In this document: one piece after another, positions 16,977 through 26,616 of the stretch
How the letters are laid out: every line of letters starts with the position of its first letter
Position numbering within the stretch: the first letter of the stretch is position 1
DNA from: Thermoguttaceae bacterium
Lineage (GTDB): Bacteria; Planctomycetota; Planctomycetia; Pirellulales; Thermoguttaceae
Length of the DNA stretch: 64,000 nucleotides
Direction of reading: 5' to 3'
NCBI GenBank assembly: GCA_028695965.1
Contig: JAQVHZ010000004.1
Span: 1-64,000 of the forward strand
Notes under the pieces: model-generated
What the model was told of the DNA's origin: nothing
Databases searched by the model: none
Seen by the model: the letters and a program-made list of their open reading frames with translations, nothing else
Translations under genes and position numbers: made by a program

Positions 16977-19382
16977 TTAGAAGACGCCGTCGCGCGTAAA
17001 CCCGTACGAATAGGTCGAATACTGCTCGGACGCGCTCGCGTTTTGGGCGCGCTGCAGAATCGCTTCCACGTCGGCGAATCGCTCGTTTGTGAATTCGAAC
17101 CTCAGCTCTTGAACGCCAGACTTGAGTATCCATGGAATCGCGTCGATTAAGTCGAGCTGTTCGTAGAGATAGAGCGAACTGCCCGTGACGGGCGCGGCGC
17201 CCTCTTCCCCGCCGGGCTCGAATCGGTCGGCGTTCTTTTCTACGATAATTCTCCGGTCGGACGGGTCGGTAATCTTCACTCTTGGCGCGTCGAAAAGGGT
17301 CTTTTGGGTAAACATCGCAAGCAGACGTCCGTAGACGGGCAGCGCCAGTTTCACGCCTCGTTCCTTGACGGCAGGGTCGACGTTGGCGACAATTGCGGCG
17401 ACGGCGCGGTCGGAAATTTCCGGGGACAGGCAGATCGAGTTCGCGCGCGGGAAAAGGTCGGACAAGTACTTGACGGCGCGCGAGTTGCCGACGTTGAAGA
17501 ACCAGTCGAGCGCGAAGGGCTCGCCCTTCTCTTCGAGCAGGATCGCCTGCGCGAGCGTCCCCGCGGACGGCGCAAAGCCCTCGGGCGTCTCCAGACGCAA
17601 GCGGCTCTCGAATTGGACCGGCTGCGTTTCCGCGTAAATCTTTTGGACGCCTTCTTTTTTGCACGCGTCATATTGCGCGCGCGTCCTGACGACGGCAGAA
17701 ATAAAGGGCGTCGCGACGATTCGCTCTTCAATGCCGCTCGCCCAAATTCTTTCCGGCTTGATTTCTCCGACGACTTTGGGCCGTTCGGGCGCCTTTCGGC
17801 GATACGATTCAATGAGTTTTTTCTCGAGCGCGTCGACGGCGTCTTGACGCAGCTGGTTCAGCAACGACTTGGGCACAAACGCGTTAGGATCGAAGCTCGG
17901 CTCGAAAGACGCCAGATAGAAAGGCGTTTCGCCGAACCGATCCAACGACTCGAGGAGCGAGTCGGCGTCGACCCCTTTTTTCTGCGCGGGCTCGACGTGT
18001 TGCCGAGCGATCGCCGTCACGGAGACGCGGCTGTTTTTCAGCGTCAATTGAAGGGGTTGACCGACTTTCGCAACGAGGACCGCGTCGATGGGCTCGCGCC
18101 GGCGCGTCTGTTGGAGCGCGTTTTCGATCTCTTTGTTCAGGCGATGGTTAAAGGTTCGGTAGAGGGTCGTCGCTTCGGCGGGGATAGGATCGTCGAATCG
18201 GACCAGGTCGTTCGGTTCGGCGCGCTCGACGATTTGGAAGCGGCGCGAGTTCGTCGGGTCGACCAATTTGATTCCGCTCACGTTCAAGCCGCCAAGTTTG
18301 CGCGCCGTTTCGTCGAGGAAGACGACCCCGTCCCCGTTGTGCAGCGGTTGAGAAAGCCGGACGACGTCGCGGCGAACGCTGCCGACTTCGACTCCAAAAT
18401 TCGACGCGAAAAATTCGTTCACGATCTTCGGATCGTGTTCGTAGTAGTATCCGCGATCGTACCCGCGATTGAATAAGCCCGCGATATCGAGTCGGCGCGA
18501 CTCCTCGTCCGCTTCCGACTCGGGCGCGCCGGACGACTTAATCGATAGTCGTTTTGCCGCAGTTTCGCTGGAAACGCCCGTCGCTTTGTCGATGAGTTCG
18601 CGATAGTACCGCACAGCCGCATAGACGTAATTCGGCGACTTCATGCGCCCTTCGACTTTAATCGAGTCGACGCCTATTTTGATGAGCTCGGCAACTTCGG
18701 CGCTCCCTTGGAGCTGATCTTTTAGGGACAGAAAATAACCGTAATCTGCAGCGTCCGATTCCTCGTAGGAAGGGCTTAACTCTTGCGCCTTATAGTACTG
18801 CCGACACGGCTGCGCGCACATGCCGCGGTTCCCGCTGCGTCCGCCGATGAAGCTCGACAAATAGCATTTCCCGGAACAGCCCAAACACAACGCTCCAGAC
18901 GCAAAGACTTCCAACTCGATTTTCGTCTTCTCGCGAATCGCTCGCATCTCCTCCAGGGAGAGCTCTCTTGCCAGAACGGCGCGTTTGAACCCTTGTTCTT
19001 TCAACCAGTTAAGCTCGTAATGATTACCCGGCGAAAGCTGGGTCGAGGCGCACAGCGAAAGGTCCGGAAACGATTCGCGCAGCCAGGACGCGACTCCGAA
19101 ATCTTGAACGATGACGCCGTCGAGCCCCGTTTCGTAGAGACGCTTGATATCGGGATAGGCTAGATTGATTTCCGAGTCGGAAAGGACGGTGTTGAAGGTA
19201 AGATGCACGGCGACGTTCGACCGGTGCGCTAAGTCGATCGCATCAGCGTATTCGTCGACGCTGAAGTTCTTCGCAAACCTTCGGGCGCCAAATCCGGCGA
19301 CGCCCATATAGACTTCGTCGGCGCCTGCTTTAATTGCCGCTAGGAGACGGTCTTGGTCGCCGGCGGGAGCCATGATCTTCAT
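16977..19382 (-). CDS. U32 family peptidase-like protein (RlhA/YegQ type) with C-terminal DUF3656
   Basis: The 801-residue product begins MKIMAPAGDQDRLLAAIKAG, the usual start of U32 proteins. The signature lies at about residues 155-190 (FASGALCLGCSGKCYLSSF then RSGNRGMCAQPCRQ) with four conserved Cys that in this family hold a metal centre. Length and the second half fit the long U32 form with DUF3656. Members such as E. coli RlhA hydroxylate C2501 of 23S rRNA and others modify tRNA; which of these applies cannot be told here. Its start is a clear ATG. It is convergent with the GTPase/GAP1 block and lies 77 bases downstream of the TPR gene on the same strand. Confidence 0.85.
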   Translation of the reverse strand: MKIMAPAGDQDRLLAAIKAGADEVYMGVAGFGARRFAKNFSVDEYADAIDLAHRSNVAVHLTFNTVLSDSEINLAYPDIKRLYETGLDGVIVQDFGVASWLRESFPDLSLCASTQLSPGNHYELNWLKEQGFKRAVLARELSLEEMRAIREKTKIELEVFASGALCLGCSGKCYLSSFIGGRSGNRGMCAQPCRQYYKAQELSPSYEESDAADYGYFLSLKDQLQGSAEVAELIKIGVDSIKVEGRMKSPNYVYAAVRYYRELIDKATGVSSETAAKRLSIKSSGAPESEADEESRRLDIAGLFNRGYDRGYYYEHDPKIVNEFFASNFGVEVGSVRRDVVRLSQPLHNGDGVVFLDETARKLGGLNVSGIKLVDPTNSRRFQIVERAEPNDLVRFDDPIPAEATTLYRTFNHRLNKEIENALQQTRRREPIDAVLVAKVGQPLQLTLKNSRVSVTAIARQHVEPAQKKGVDADSLLESLDRFGETPFYLASFEPSFDPNAFVPKSLLNQLRQDAVDALEKKLIESYRRKAPERPKVVGEIKPERIWASGIEERIVATPFISAVVRTRAQYDACKKEGVQKIYAETQPVQFESRLRLETPEGFAPSAGTLAQAILLEEKGEPFALDWFFNVGNSRAVKYLSDLFPRANSICLSPEISDRAVAAIVANVDPAVKERGVKLALPVYGRLLAMFTQKTLFDAPRVKITDPSDRRIIVEKNADRFEPGGEEGAAPVTGSSLYLYEQLDLIDAIPWILKSGVQELRFEFTNERFADVEAILQRAQNASASEQYSTYSYGFTRDGVF

Positions 19383-19459
19383 AGTTTAGTCCTTATTCGT
19401 TGGCGCGCCGGTTGACAACAGGGATTCTATTTAGCGTTATCCCGTTATTATACAGCGCA

Positions 19460-20278
19460 TTAAGCGTCGTTTTCCTCGTCGAACCCAAGGTCGCGCGCGA
19501 TGTTCTGATCGCGCGTTGCGGAGCGATTGTCGCCGAGCTGCTTAAACGCGATAGAACGATAGTAATACGCGTCGGGATTTTCCGGATCGAGCCCGACGGC
19601 GACGTTAAAATCCTGCAGCGCGCGTTTCGGGTCGCCAAGCTGAGTATAGGCTTCTCCGCGCGCAATATAGCAATGCGCAAATTCCGGGTCGCGTTCGATC
19701 GCTCTGGAGTAATCCTCGATCGCCTCGTGGATTCGGTTCTCGTTGACCAGAAGGACGCCGCGGTCGTAATACGCGTTCACAAATTCCGGAGCGATCGCCA
19801 GACAATCTCGGAAATCCTGGAGCGCAGCGTCCGTTTCGCCGAGCATATCGTACGCGATCGCGCGGCCGTAGAGCGAGAAATAAGCTTTTGGAGCGAGTTG
19901 GAGCGCTTTGGTATAATCGTCGAGCGCCTTCTGATAACGCTCGCGCAAGCGCTGCGCATGACCGCGCAGTTCATACGCGTCGGCGCAATTCGGACCGAGC
20001 TTAACGGCGCGCGCCGCTTCTTCGTAGGCGCGCTCGTATTCGCCAAACTCGAGCCAAAGCCGCCCGACGCCGATCCTTGCGGCAATCAAATCCGGATCGA
20101 TTTTCAAAGCGCGTTGGTACTTTTCAAAGGCGTCGTCGAACTCGCCTTCGTCGAACGCTTCCCTTGCGGAGACGCACATAATTTCTGCAAGTTCGCGCTT
20201 ATTTTTCGCGGCGTCGAGCGACACTTTCGCCGACTGTTTTTTCGGTCCGTTCGGTTTGTTGGGCAACTTGGAAGTCAT
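19460..20278 (-). CDS. Tetratricopeptide-repeat protein
   Basis: A TTG at 20326 opens the frame, but the ATG at 20278 is the better start (272 residues). From about residue 35 there are at least six TPR units of 34 residues (for example FEKYQRALKIDPDLIAARIG, ALDDYTKALQLAPKAYFSLY, AIEDYSRAIERDPEFAHCYI and ALQDFNVAVGLDPENPDAYY). TPR domains bind proteins; there is no signal peptide. The N-terminus (SKLPNKPNGPKKQSAK) closely resembles that of the DciA-like protein at 23102-23605 on the other side of gyrB. It is downstream of gyrB on the same strand and probably co-transcribed. The specific partner is unknown. Confidence 0.8.
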   Translation of the reverse strand: MTSKLPNKPNGPKKQSAKVSLDAAKNKRELAEIMCVSAREAFDEGEFDDAFEKYQRALKIDPDLIAARIGVGRLWLEFGEYERAYEEAARAVKLGPNCADAYELRGHAQRLRERYQKALDDYTKALQLAPKAYFSLYGRAIAYDMLGETDAALQDFRDCLAIAPEFVNAYYDRGVLLVNENRIHEAIEDYSRAIERDPEFAHCYIARGEAYTQLGDPKRALQDFNVAVGLDPENPDAYYYRSIAFKQLGDNRSATRDQNIARDLGFDEENDA

Positions 20279-20380
20279 GACGTCAACACAGAAAAATAGG
20301 CGCTTCTCGAAAGAGCGCAATTGCAATAGGGCGCGCCCGACGTTCTTAACGTTCAGACGCGCCCAGGATTAAGCTCGAGA

Positions 20381-22996
20381 TCAGGCGTCGATATTCTTGA
20401 CTTCGAGCGCGAATTTCTCAATGAATTCTCGCCGCGGCTCCACTTGTTCGCCCATCAAGACGCGGAACAAGTCGTCCGCAGCTTCGACGTCGTCCATGGT
20501 AACTTGAACCAAGGTTCTGTTGTTCGGGTCGAGCGTCGTTTCGCGCAGCTCCTCAGGGTCCATTTCGCCCAACCCTTTAAAGCGCGTGATCTGCCAGCCT
20601 CTTGCGGCCGCGTCGCGAATGGCGTTGAGCATTTCGCGCAGGTCTTCGACGCCGGTCTCCGTTTCGCCGCGAATCACGCCGTAACGCGAGCCTTCGACGC
20701 CGGTGCGCTGGATCGGATAGAGCGAGTCGATTTCGAACCCGAAATTGTCGCGCAAATCCTTCAAATGCTTGTTTAAAGAACGCAATTCGTCGAGTTCGTC
20801 GATACGGAGCCGTTCGTCGAGTTCGTCGCCTTCTTCGATGATCAGCTTATTCGAGACGTCCAACGCGTCGGCGATCGAGCCTCGAAGCTCGTCGACCGTC
20901 TTTCCGGTCTCTTCTTCAAGCTCCTTCAGGAACTCGTTGAGCTCGGTTCGGTCGAGGAACCAGCTCTTCTGCTTACGCCAGTTCACGTGATAGATCGGCA
21001 ACCGGGCGGTAACGGGGTCTTGCCGGGTCGCCAGCTCGCGCAAGTTGTATCCTCGCTTTTCGAGCGCTTGAATCGACTCTTCCATCCTGCTCAGGAGTCG
21101 GCAGAGCGCGTCCATATCGGCGCCTTCAATCATCCTGCCGTCGCGCGGATCGAGCTTGGCGTTTTGAATGCCGGTTTCGAGCAGTTCGCGCTTCATCTCT
21201 TCTTCGGTCTGAACGTATCTGCTCGCGCTCTTGCCGCCCTTTTTGCGGACGCGGAAAAGGGGCGGCTGAGCGACGTAGACGAATCCGGCGCGGACCATAT
21301 CGTACATTTGACGATAGAAGAAGGTGAGCAACAGGGTTCGGATATGCGAACCGTCGACGTCGGCGTCCGTCATGATGACGATCTTGCCATAGCGACGCTT
21401 GCTCAGTTCCATCTCGCCTTCGCCGCCGTATCCTCCGCCAAACGCCGTGATCATGCTACGGACTTCTTCATTTTTCAGGACGCGGCTCGACTGGGCTTTA
21501 TACGCGTTGATAATCTTTCCACGCAAGGGCAAGATCGCTTGGAACTCGCGAATACGCCCGCCTTCCGCGGACCCGCCCGCCGAATTACCCTCGACAAGGT
21601 AGAGCTCGCAACGATCGACTTCTCGGCTCGTGCAGTCGCGCAATTTACCGGGCATACCGCCGCCGTTCAGAACATTCTTGCGATCTTTAACGAGCTGCCT
21701 CGCTCGTCTGGCAGCCTCGCGCGCTTCTAACGCGAGCAGCGCTCGTTGAGCGATCAACTTGGCGTTCGCCGGATGCTCGTCTAAGTATTTCTTCATCGCG
21801 TCGCCAAAGACGCTTTGGACAATACCGGCGACTTCCGTATTGCCGAGCTTCGTCTTCGTCTGCCCCTCGAACTTCGGCTCGGGCACGCGCGCGGAGATGA
21901 CGACCGTCAAGCCTTCGCGGAAATCGTCGCCGGCGGGGATGTTCTTGACAAAGAGTTTTTCAGCGATACCGTACGTATTGAGCGTTTTCGTGAGCGCGGA
22001 CCGAAAGCCCGCGACGTGCGTGCCGCCTTCGTGCGTATGGACGTTGTTGACGTACGTGCGCATCGTTTCGGCTTCGTTGTCGGTATATTGGAGCGCGATT
22101 TCGACGGTAACGTTGTCGCGTCCGCCGCGCACGTAGATAACGTCGTTATGGACCGGCGTCTTATACGATTTATTCAGGAACCGCACAAAGTCGACGATAC
22201 CGTTTTCACAATGGAATTCTTCGCCGTGCCCGTCCCGTTCGTCGTAGAATCTGATCCGAATATTCGGGTTCAGGAACGCCAAGTCGCGGAGACGATTGTA
22301 GAGGATGCTGTAGACAAACTTCGTGTCCGGAAAGATTTCCGGATCTGGCTTGAAGGTCGTCTTCGTGCCGTGTTTTTCGGACTTAACGCCTTGCGCGACT
22401 GGGGCTAACGGAACCCCGCGTTCATACTCTTGATAGTACTGGTATCCGTCGCGCCACACTTCCACGTTGCACCATTCGGAGAGGAAGTTGACGACGGTTA
22501 CGCCGACGCCGTGGAGCCCGCCGGACGTTTGGTACGCGCCCTTAGAGAACTTGCCGCCGAACTTCAGCCTCGTCATAACGCCTTCGAGCGTCGAGACGTG
22601 GAGTTCCGGATGTACATCGACCGGGATGCCGCGTCCGTCGTCTTGGACGGTGATGGAGCCGTTCTGATTGATCGTAACAGAAATTTCGGTCGCGTATCCG
22701 GCGAGCGCTTCGTCGAGCGAGTTGTCGACGACTTCGTTCACGAGATGGTGCAGACCTTGCGAGGCGACGTCGCCAATATACATCGCCGGGCGCAGTCGGA
22801 CGTGTTCGAGGTCGGAAAGACCGACGATGTCTTCGGCGTTGTACGACTCTTTGACCTGCCGCTCGTCGCGAAAACCGTCGTCGATCGCGGCGACCTCCAA
22901 CACAGGTTCTCGCTCGCGCGCGTTCAGATCCGTATGTTGTTCATTTTCTAATTCGGGGTTTTCGGCGGGATTGACGTTGGGATCAACGCTAGACAT
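20381..22996 (-). CDS. gyrB: DNA gyrase subunit B
   Basis: The 871-residue product has the full GyrB layout: a GHKL ATPase domain (NSLDEALAGYA, DDGRGIPVDVHPE, GGLHGVGVTVVNFLSEW), a transducer domain, and a TOPRIM domain with YLVEGNSAGGSAEGGR and the metal-binding DADVDGSHIRTLL. The C-terminal part contains TRFKGLGEMDPEEL. It is about 60 residues longer than E. coli GyrB, mainly through a longer acidic N-terminus and an insert after TOPRIM. ATG at 22996 has TGGAG seven bases upstream and is preferred to the GTG at 23002. With GyrA (not in the window) it introduces negative supercoils using ATP. It lies 105 bases after the DciA-like gene, a frequent gene order near replication genes. Confidence 0.95.
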   Translation of the reverse strand: MSSVDPNVNPAENPELENEQHTDLNAREREPVLEVAAIDDGFRDERQVKESYNAEDIVGLSDLEHVRLRPAMYIGDVASQGLHHLVNEVVDNSLDEALAGYATEISVTINQNGSITVQDDGRGIPVDVHPELHVSTLEGVMTRLKFGGKFSKGAYQTSGGLHGVGVTVVNFLSEWCNVEVWRDGYQYYQEYERGVPLAPVAQGVKSEKHGTKTTFKPDPEIFPDTKFVYSILYNRLRDLAFLNPNIRIRFYDERDGHGEEFHCENGIVDFVRFLNKSYKTPVHNDVIYVRGGRDNVTVEIALQYTDNEAETMRTYVNNVHTHEGGTHVAGFRSALTKTLNTYGIAEKLFVKNIPAGDDFREGLTVVISARVPEPKFEGQTKTKLGNTEVAGIVQSVFGDAMKKYLDEHPANAKLIAQRALLALEAREAARRARQLVKDRKNVLNGGGMPGKLRDCTSREVDRCELYLVEGNSAGGSAEGGRIREFQAILPLRGKIINAYKAQSSRVLKNEEVRSMITAFGGGYGGEGEMELSKRRYGKIVIMTDADVDGSHIRTLLLTFFYRQMYDMVRAGFVYVAQPPLFRVRKKGGKSASRYVQTEEEMKRELLETGIQNAKLDPRDGRMIEGADMDALCRLLSRMEESIQALEKRGYNLRELATRQDPVTARLPIYHVNWRKQKSWFLDRTELNEFLKELEEETGKTVDELRGSIADALDVSNKLIIEEGDELDERLRIDELDELRSLNKHLKDLRDNFGFEIDSLYPIQRTGVEGSRYGVIRGETETGVEDLREMLNAIRDAAARGWQITRFKGLGEMDPEELRETTLDPNNRTLVQVTMDDVEAADDLFRVLMGEQVEPRREFIEKFALEVKNIDA

Positions 22997-23101
22997 AATC
23001 ACTCCATTACTTCAAATTAAAGGCGCTCGGCCGACAGGTTCTGTTTGAACGCCGGACGCGGCAGTAAGGCGCCAAAAAGCTCGACGCCTTGAATTGCATC
23101 T

Positions 23102-23605
23102 TCATTTCACAACCAGCTTGATCTTCTCGATATTCTCGTCGGGAAGGCGCAGGCGCATTTCTTTTAGGATATCGCCAAGGTAAAACTGCAGCTCTTGATA
23201 GAGCAGATTCGAGGCGATTTCAACGCGCAGCGTCGCGCTCCTGAAGGAGACCGGACGCGCGTATTTCATATAAGTTTCCAACTTGCTTGGAATTTGTTCG
23301 TCCTCGAGGTCCGCATAGTCGAAATCGTCGACGAGGGAATCGTCAAAGACGACTTGCAGCGCTTCGCGCCACGCGTTTTGGAACCGCTCGACGCTCAGCC
23401 GCCGACCTAGCCCGTACTTCGCAATGATCGACGGCAGGACCGAGCTGAATTTCGTCGCGCGGACCGGCCGTTCGTCGCTGAGGAACTGGTATCCCAGCGG
23501 ATGAGGGGGCCGCGCAAACGGGTCTTTTTTCTTAGCGGACCGCGAATTCGGCTTTTTTGGACGTTTTGGCCCGTTGGGGTTATTGGGGAAACTTGCTTTT
23601 GTCAT
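23102..23605 (-). CDS. DUF721 / DciA-like replication protein
   Basis: The 167-residue product starts at the ATG at 23605 (eight residues into the open frame). Residues 60-110 carry the DUF721 pattern (VLPSIIAKYGLGRRLSVERFQNAWREAL), followed by LRVEIASNLLYQELQFYLGDILKEM, which matches the K-homology-like core of DciA. DciA loads or helps load the replicative helicase DnaB in bacteria without DnaC. The N-terminal 35 residues are basic and Pro/Asn-rich (SFPNNPNGPKRPKKPNSRSA). It is followed by gyrB on the same strand, the expected neighbourhood. The family call is fairly firm; the DciA function in this organism is inferred. Confidence 0.75.
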   Translation of the reverse strand: MTKASFPNNPNGPKRPKKPNSRSAKKKDPFARPPHPLGYQFLSDERPVRATKFSSVLPSIIAKYGLGRRLSVERFQNAWREALQVVFDDSLVDDFDYADLEDEQIPSKLETYMKYARPVSFRSATLRVEIASNLLYQELQFYLGDILKEMRLRLPDENIEKIKLVVK

Positions 23606-23894
23606 TATATTATTACACGATACGCGCAATTTTCGACGAAAAACCAGCCCGGTCGAAGGACGAACGACGAAGCGCCGTTCCGCTCCTGCGACATACGACT
23701 AGATTATACCCGAAACGTCGTTTTTTTCAAGGGATTGCTTAGCCCTTTCCCCTCGTGATTTTTCGCGTTATTTTGCGTCGAAAATAGCCTGTTTTAACAA
23801 TTAGCGAGGCTCTGACCGCATGAAAGAAACGAGCGAGGGCGCCGCGCGTTTGCGGGCTTGGTTCGAGCCGATTTTTCATAAGGAGTTTTTTGTT

Positions 23895-24893
23895 ATGCCG
23901 TCGACGTCCACGCGTGAATACGAGCGGTCGCCGTTCGAGTCGTCCTTTTTTCTCACCGGCGCAACCGCCAGCGGCAAAACGTCGCTAGGCATAGAGTTAG
24001 CGCAACGGATCGGCGCGGAAATCGTTTCGCTCGACTCGATGGCGATCTATCGTACGATGGATATCGGCACGGCTAAACCATCGCTCGACGAACGGCGCGG
24101 CGTCGCGCACCATATGATCGACGTCGTCGACCCGAGCGAGGATTTTTCGGTCGTCGAGTATATGCGGCAGGCGGCGGACGTCGCGCGCGAGATCGAGTCG
24201 CGCGGGAAGACGGCGCTCTTTGTCGGAGGCACGCCGCTGTACTTGAAGACGATGCTCTTCGGCGTCTTTGACGCGCCTCCGAGCGACCCTGCGCTGCGCG
24301 AAGAGCTGCGCGGCGTCGCTGAGCGCGAGGGCGTCGACGCGGTCTGGACGCGGTTGCGGCAGGTCGATCCGAAGGCGGCGGAAAAACTGCATCCGAACGA
24401 CTTAAAACGCGTGATTCGAGCGCTGGAAGTCTTCCAGTTGACCGGCAAACGAATCTCCGAGCAACAGACGCAATTCGCGGCTCCCCCGCTCTTCGAGCCG
24501 GGCAGGATCTTCATCCTGACGTGGGAACGCGAACCGCTCTACGAGCGAATCGATCGGCGCGTCGACATGATGCTCGACGCGGGGTTTTTAGAAGAAACGC
24601 GCGCGCTTTTCGGCGGGAGTCCGGCGCCTGGTCCGACGGCGTCCAAAGCGGTCGGGTACCGGGAGCTTCACGCCGTCTTGCGCGGCGAAGTTCCGCTCGA
24701 CGAGGCGGTTGAGAAGATCAAGCAGTTGACGCGCAATTTTGCGAAGCGTCAGGAGACGTGGTTCCGGTCGTTGACGAAACAAGGCGCGCGGCGAATCAGC
24801 GTAGAGAACAAGTCGCGCGAGGAATTGGTCGGCGAGCTGGAAGAAGAGATTGAGAAAATAAAACGCCGCAACGGCTCCGCTGCGGCGCAATAA
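23895..24893 (+). CDS. miaA: tRNA dimethylallyltransferase
   Basis: The frame is open from 23820, but AAGGAG at 23880-23885 and the family alignment favour the ATG at 23895 (332 residues). The P-loop GATASGKTS lies near residue 23; DSMAIYRTMDIGTAKP, HHMIDVVDP and VGGTPLYLKTMLFG are all typical of MiaA, as is the tail pattern FAKRQETWFR. The enzyme moves a dimethylallyl group from DMAPP to N6 of A37 in tRNAs that read codons starting with U. It is convergent with the lipoprotein gene at 24913-25482. Confidence 0.95.
   Translation: MPSTSTREYERSPFESSFFLTGATASGKTSLGIELAQRIGAEIVSLDSMAIYRTMDIGTAKPSLDERRGVAHHMIDVVDPSEDFSVVEYMRQAADVAREIESRGKTALFVGGTPLYLKTMLFGVFDAPPSDPALREELRGVAEREGVDAVWTRLRQVDPKAAEKLHPNDLKRVIRALEVFQLTGKRISEQQTQFAAPPLFEPGRIFILTWEREPLYERIDRRVDMMLDAGFLEETRALFGGSPAPGPTASKAVGYRELHAVLRGEVPLDEAVEKIKQLTRNFAKRQETWFRSLTKQGARRISVENKSREELVGELEEEIEKIKRRNGSAAAQ
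24859..24888 (-). terminator. Rho-independent terminator of the lipoprotein gene
   Basis: CGCCGCA (24865-24871) and TGCGGCG (24882-24888) form a stem with a 10-base loop. On the minus strand the stem is followed by TTTTATTTTC. It lies within the last codons of miaA, just downstream of the stop of the 24913-25482 gene. Confidence 0.65.
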
Positions 24894-24912
24894 TCTGTTG
24901 GAACGGCGCGGC

Positions 24913-25482
24913 TCAAAGATCGGCGATAAAGTCCGACGTCCTGTTCGTGTCTAAATTGAAGAGGGACAGACGGTAAATTGTTTTCGCAATTTTCTTGCTG
25001 TCTTCGTCGTTTGGATCGACCGGTTCCTCGATGTTTTCGACGTACCCTGCGAGGATGTAGTCGAACGGCTCGCCGAGCGCGTCGGTAAATTTCGCGCGTT
25101 TTGTTGGGATGAAGATTTCGGTCGCTTTGAGGTCCGCAACTTTCAGCGCGTTTTGCATCGCGGTCTTGTCGACGAGCTTGAACTTGTCGGACTTTTCAAG
25201 TTCCGCGCGGGTCGCCAACGAAATTTCGCTTGCGCTGTCGCCAATGACGCCGACAAAACATACGGTCGGCTTTTTTCCTCCGTTGACGACGGACAGCTGC
25301 GACAATTGCTCGGTCGCTTGACTCGTCGTCTTGGCGACGGCGGGCTTGTAGATCGACGCGTCGATCGATTTCGACCGCCTGAAGAGGGCGCATCCCTGCG
25401 CGGCAGTCAATCCGACAAGACAGGCGCATATAAACGATCGGCGCGAACATAACGGGCTAGTAACACCACTGATTGAGTTCAT
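24913..25482 (-). CDS. LpoB-like lipoprotein
   Basis: The open frame starts at 25608, but GAGGAAG at good spacing marks the ATG at 25482 (189 residues). The N-terminus has RRSF followed by a hydrophobic core and a lipobox ending AAQGC, so it is exported, perhaps by Tat, and lipid-anchored. The mature part has VCFVGVIGDSASEIS, then RAELEKSDKFKLVDKTAMQNAL and FDYILAGYVENIEE. This resembles the LpoB (penicillin-binding-protein activator, PF13036) fold, in which a short-lived alpha/beta domain binds a peptidoglycan synthase. The match is by pattern only. It is divergent from the FtsQ-like gene, with 125 bases between them. Confidence 0.6.
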   Translation of the reverse strand: MNSISGVTSPLCSRRSFICACLVGLTAAQGCALFRRSKSIDASIYKPAVAKTTSQATEQLSQLSVVNGGKKPTVCFVGVIGDSASEISLATRAELEKSDKFKLVDKTAMQNALKVADLKATEIFIPTKRAKFTDALGEPFDYILAGYVENIEEPVDPNDEDSKKIAKTIYRLSLFNLDTNRTSDFIADL

Positions 25483-25607
25483 TTGGACTTCCTCATCTAC
25501 ACAAACACACGCGCGCGTACTTTCACGAGCGCATAGAACCCTAACAATTTTCAGAGAATAGGGCAAGAGCGATTTCGTTTTCTCTTGCGCCTTTTGGAGA
25601 ATTTGCA

Positions 25608-26588
25608 ATGAACGTTTGGAAAGCGTCTATGATAAGGCTTGGCGGCTACAAGCAGCGTCTTTTCATCCTGCAATTCGTGATTCTCTCCGTCCTTTGCGGC
25701 GCGCTCGCCATTTTGTGGTCCTCTTTTCGTCCTCAAATCGTCGAGCAAGACGTCTATAAGCTCGAACCTGGCGACGTCCGGGTCTGGGATCCCCCGGAAT
25801 GGATTCCCAACAACTTAGTCAACGAAGCGCTCGAAAATCTGCCCCCGGAAGTCAAAGAAAAAGAGCTCAACACGTTCGATCCTCAGCTTATCGCCAATCT
25901 CGTGCGCGCCTTTAACGACCATCCGTGGGTCCAGAAAGTGGAGTCTGCGGTCGTGTCGTACCCCGCGAGGGTCGATATGAAGATTCAGTTCAGAACTCCC
26001 GTCGCGTTCCTCGACGCCTCACAAGTTGGTTTGACCGAATTCATCGAACTGCTCAATAAACTTTTTGAAGACGACGAATTTCTCGAAACCCTTACCTTTG
26101 AAACCTCCATCGACGCGCCAAATCACGAAAAAAGCGTCACGGAACAGAAGCTCGTCGACGCATTCGGGCGAGAATTGCCGACGCGCTATTTCGACGACCA
26201 TCCCGACGCCAGAGAACAGTTCCCGACAATCTTGACGTACGGCCCTCCGCGAGAGTATCTCGGCCGAGCGACGCAGCTTGCCGAGATGCTGCAAACGCGC
26301 GGAGCCGTAAAACAGTTCCAGATTTCCAAAATTCACGCCCTTAAGACGCTCGGCGCCAAAGAGCCCGTCTTCTTTTTGTCAACGCGGACCGGTCAGACGG
26401 TCAAATGGGGCTCTTACGAACGTCCGAAAGGCGGCTTCAGGAGCAGCCAATATACGGACCAGCAATTGAACAGGAATTCCAAAGAAGAGCGCGACGCGCT
26501 CGCCGAATATCAGGCGAAGAAACTGGAGCGCTGGGCGCGGGAAGACGGGGGCGTGTCGCTCGACCTGTCTAAGGACAAGAAAAAATAA
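25608..26588 (+). CDS. FtsQ/DivIB-like cell division protein with POTRA domain
   Basis: The 326-residue product has a short cytoplasmic tail, a membrane helix at about 22-43 (FILQFVILSVLCGALAILW) and an extracytoplasmic part. At about 95-130 it reads LVRAFNDHPWVQKVESAVVSYPARVDMKIQFR, the strand-helix pattern of a POTRA domain as in FtsQ. The region near 260 (VFFLSTRTGQTVKWGSYERP) resembles the beta domain end of FtsQ. The C-terminal 60 residues are charged and unlike FtsQ. It has GGAG upstream of the ATG. FtsQ normally links FtsB/FtsL and the septal synthases. Here it is alone, not in a division gene cluster, so the assignment remains tentative. Confidence 0.6.
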   Translation: MNVWKASMIRLGGYKQRLFILQFVILSVLCGALAILWSSFRPQIVEQDVYKLEPGDVRVWDPPEWIPNNLVNEALENLPPEVKEKELNTFDPQLIANLVRAFNDHPWVQKVESAVVSYPARVDMKIQFRTPVAFLDASQVGLTEFIELLNKLFEDDEFLETLTFETSIDAPNHEKSVTEQKLVDAFGRELPTRYFDDHPDAREQFPTILTYGPPREYLGRATQLAEMLQTRGAVKQFQISKIHALKTLGAKEPVFFLSTRTGQTVKWGSYERPKGGFRSSQYTDQQLNRNSKEERDALAEYQAKKLERWAREDGGVSLDLSKDKKK

Positions 26589-26616
26589 ACGCGCGGCAAA
26601 TGATCGACGCGCGTTT
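26587..26616 (+). terminator. Hairpin after the FtsQ-like gene
   Basis: AAACGCGCG (26587-26595) pairs with CGCGCGTTT (26608-26616), starting in the stop codon of the FtsQ-like gene. The T-run after it is only three bases, so termination may be weak. Confidence 0.45.
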
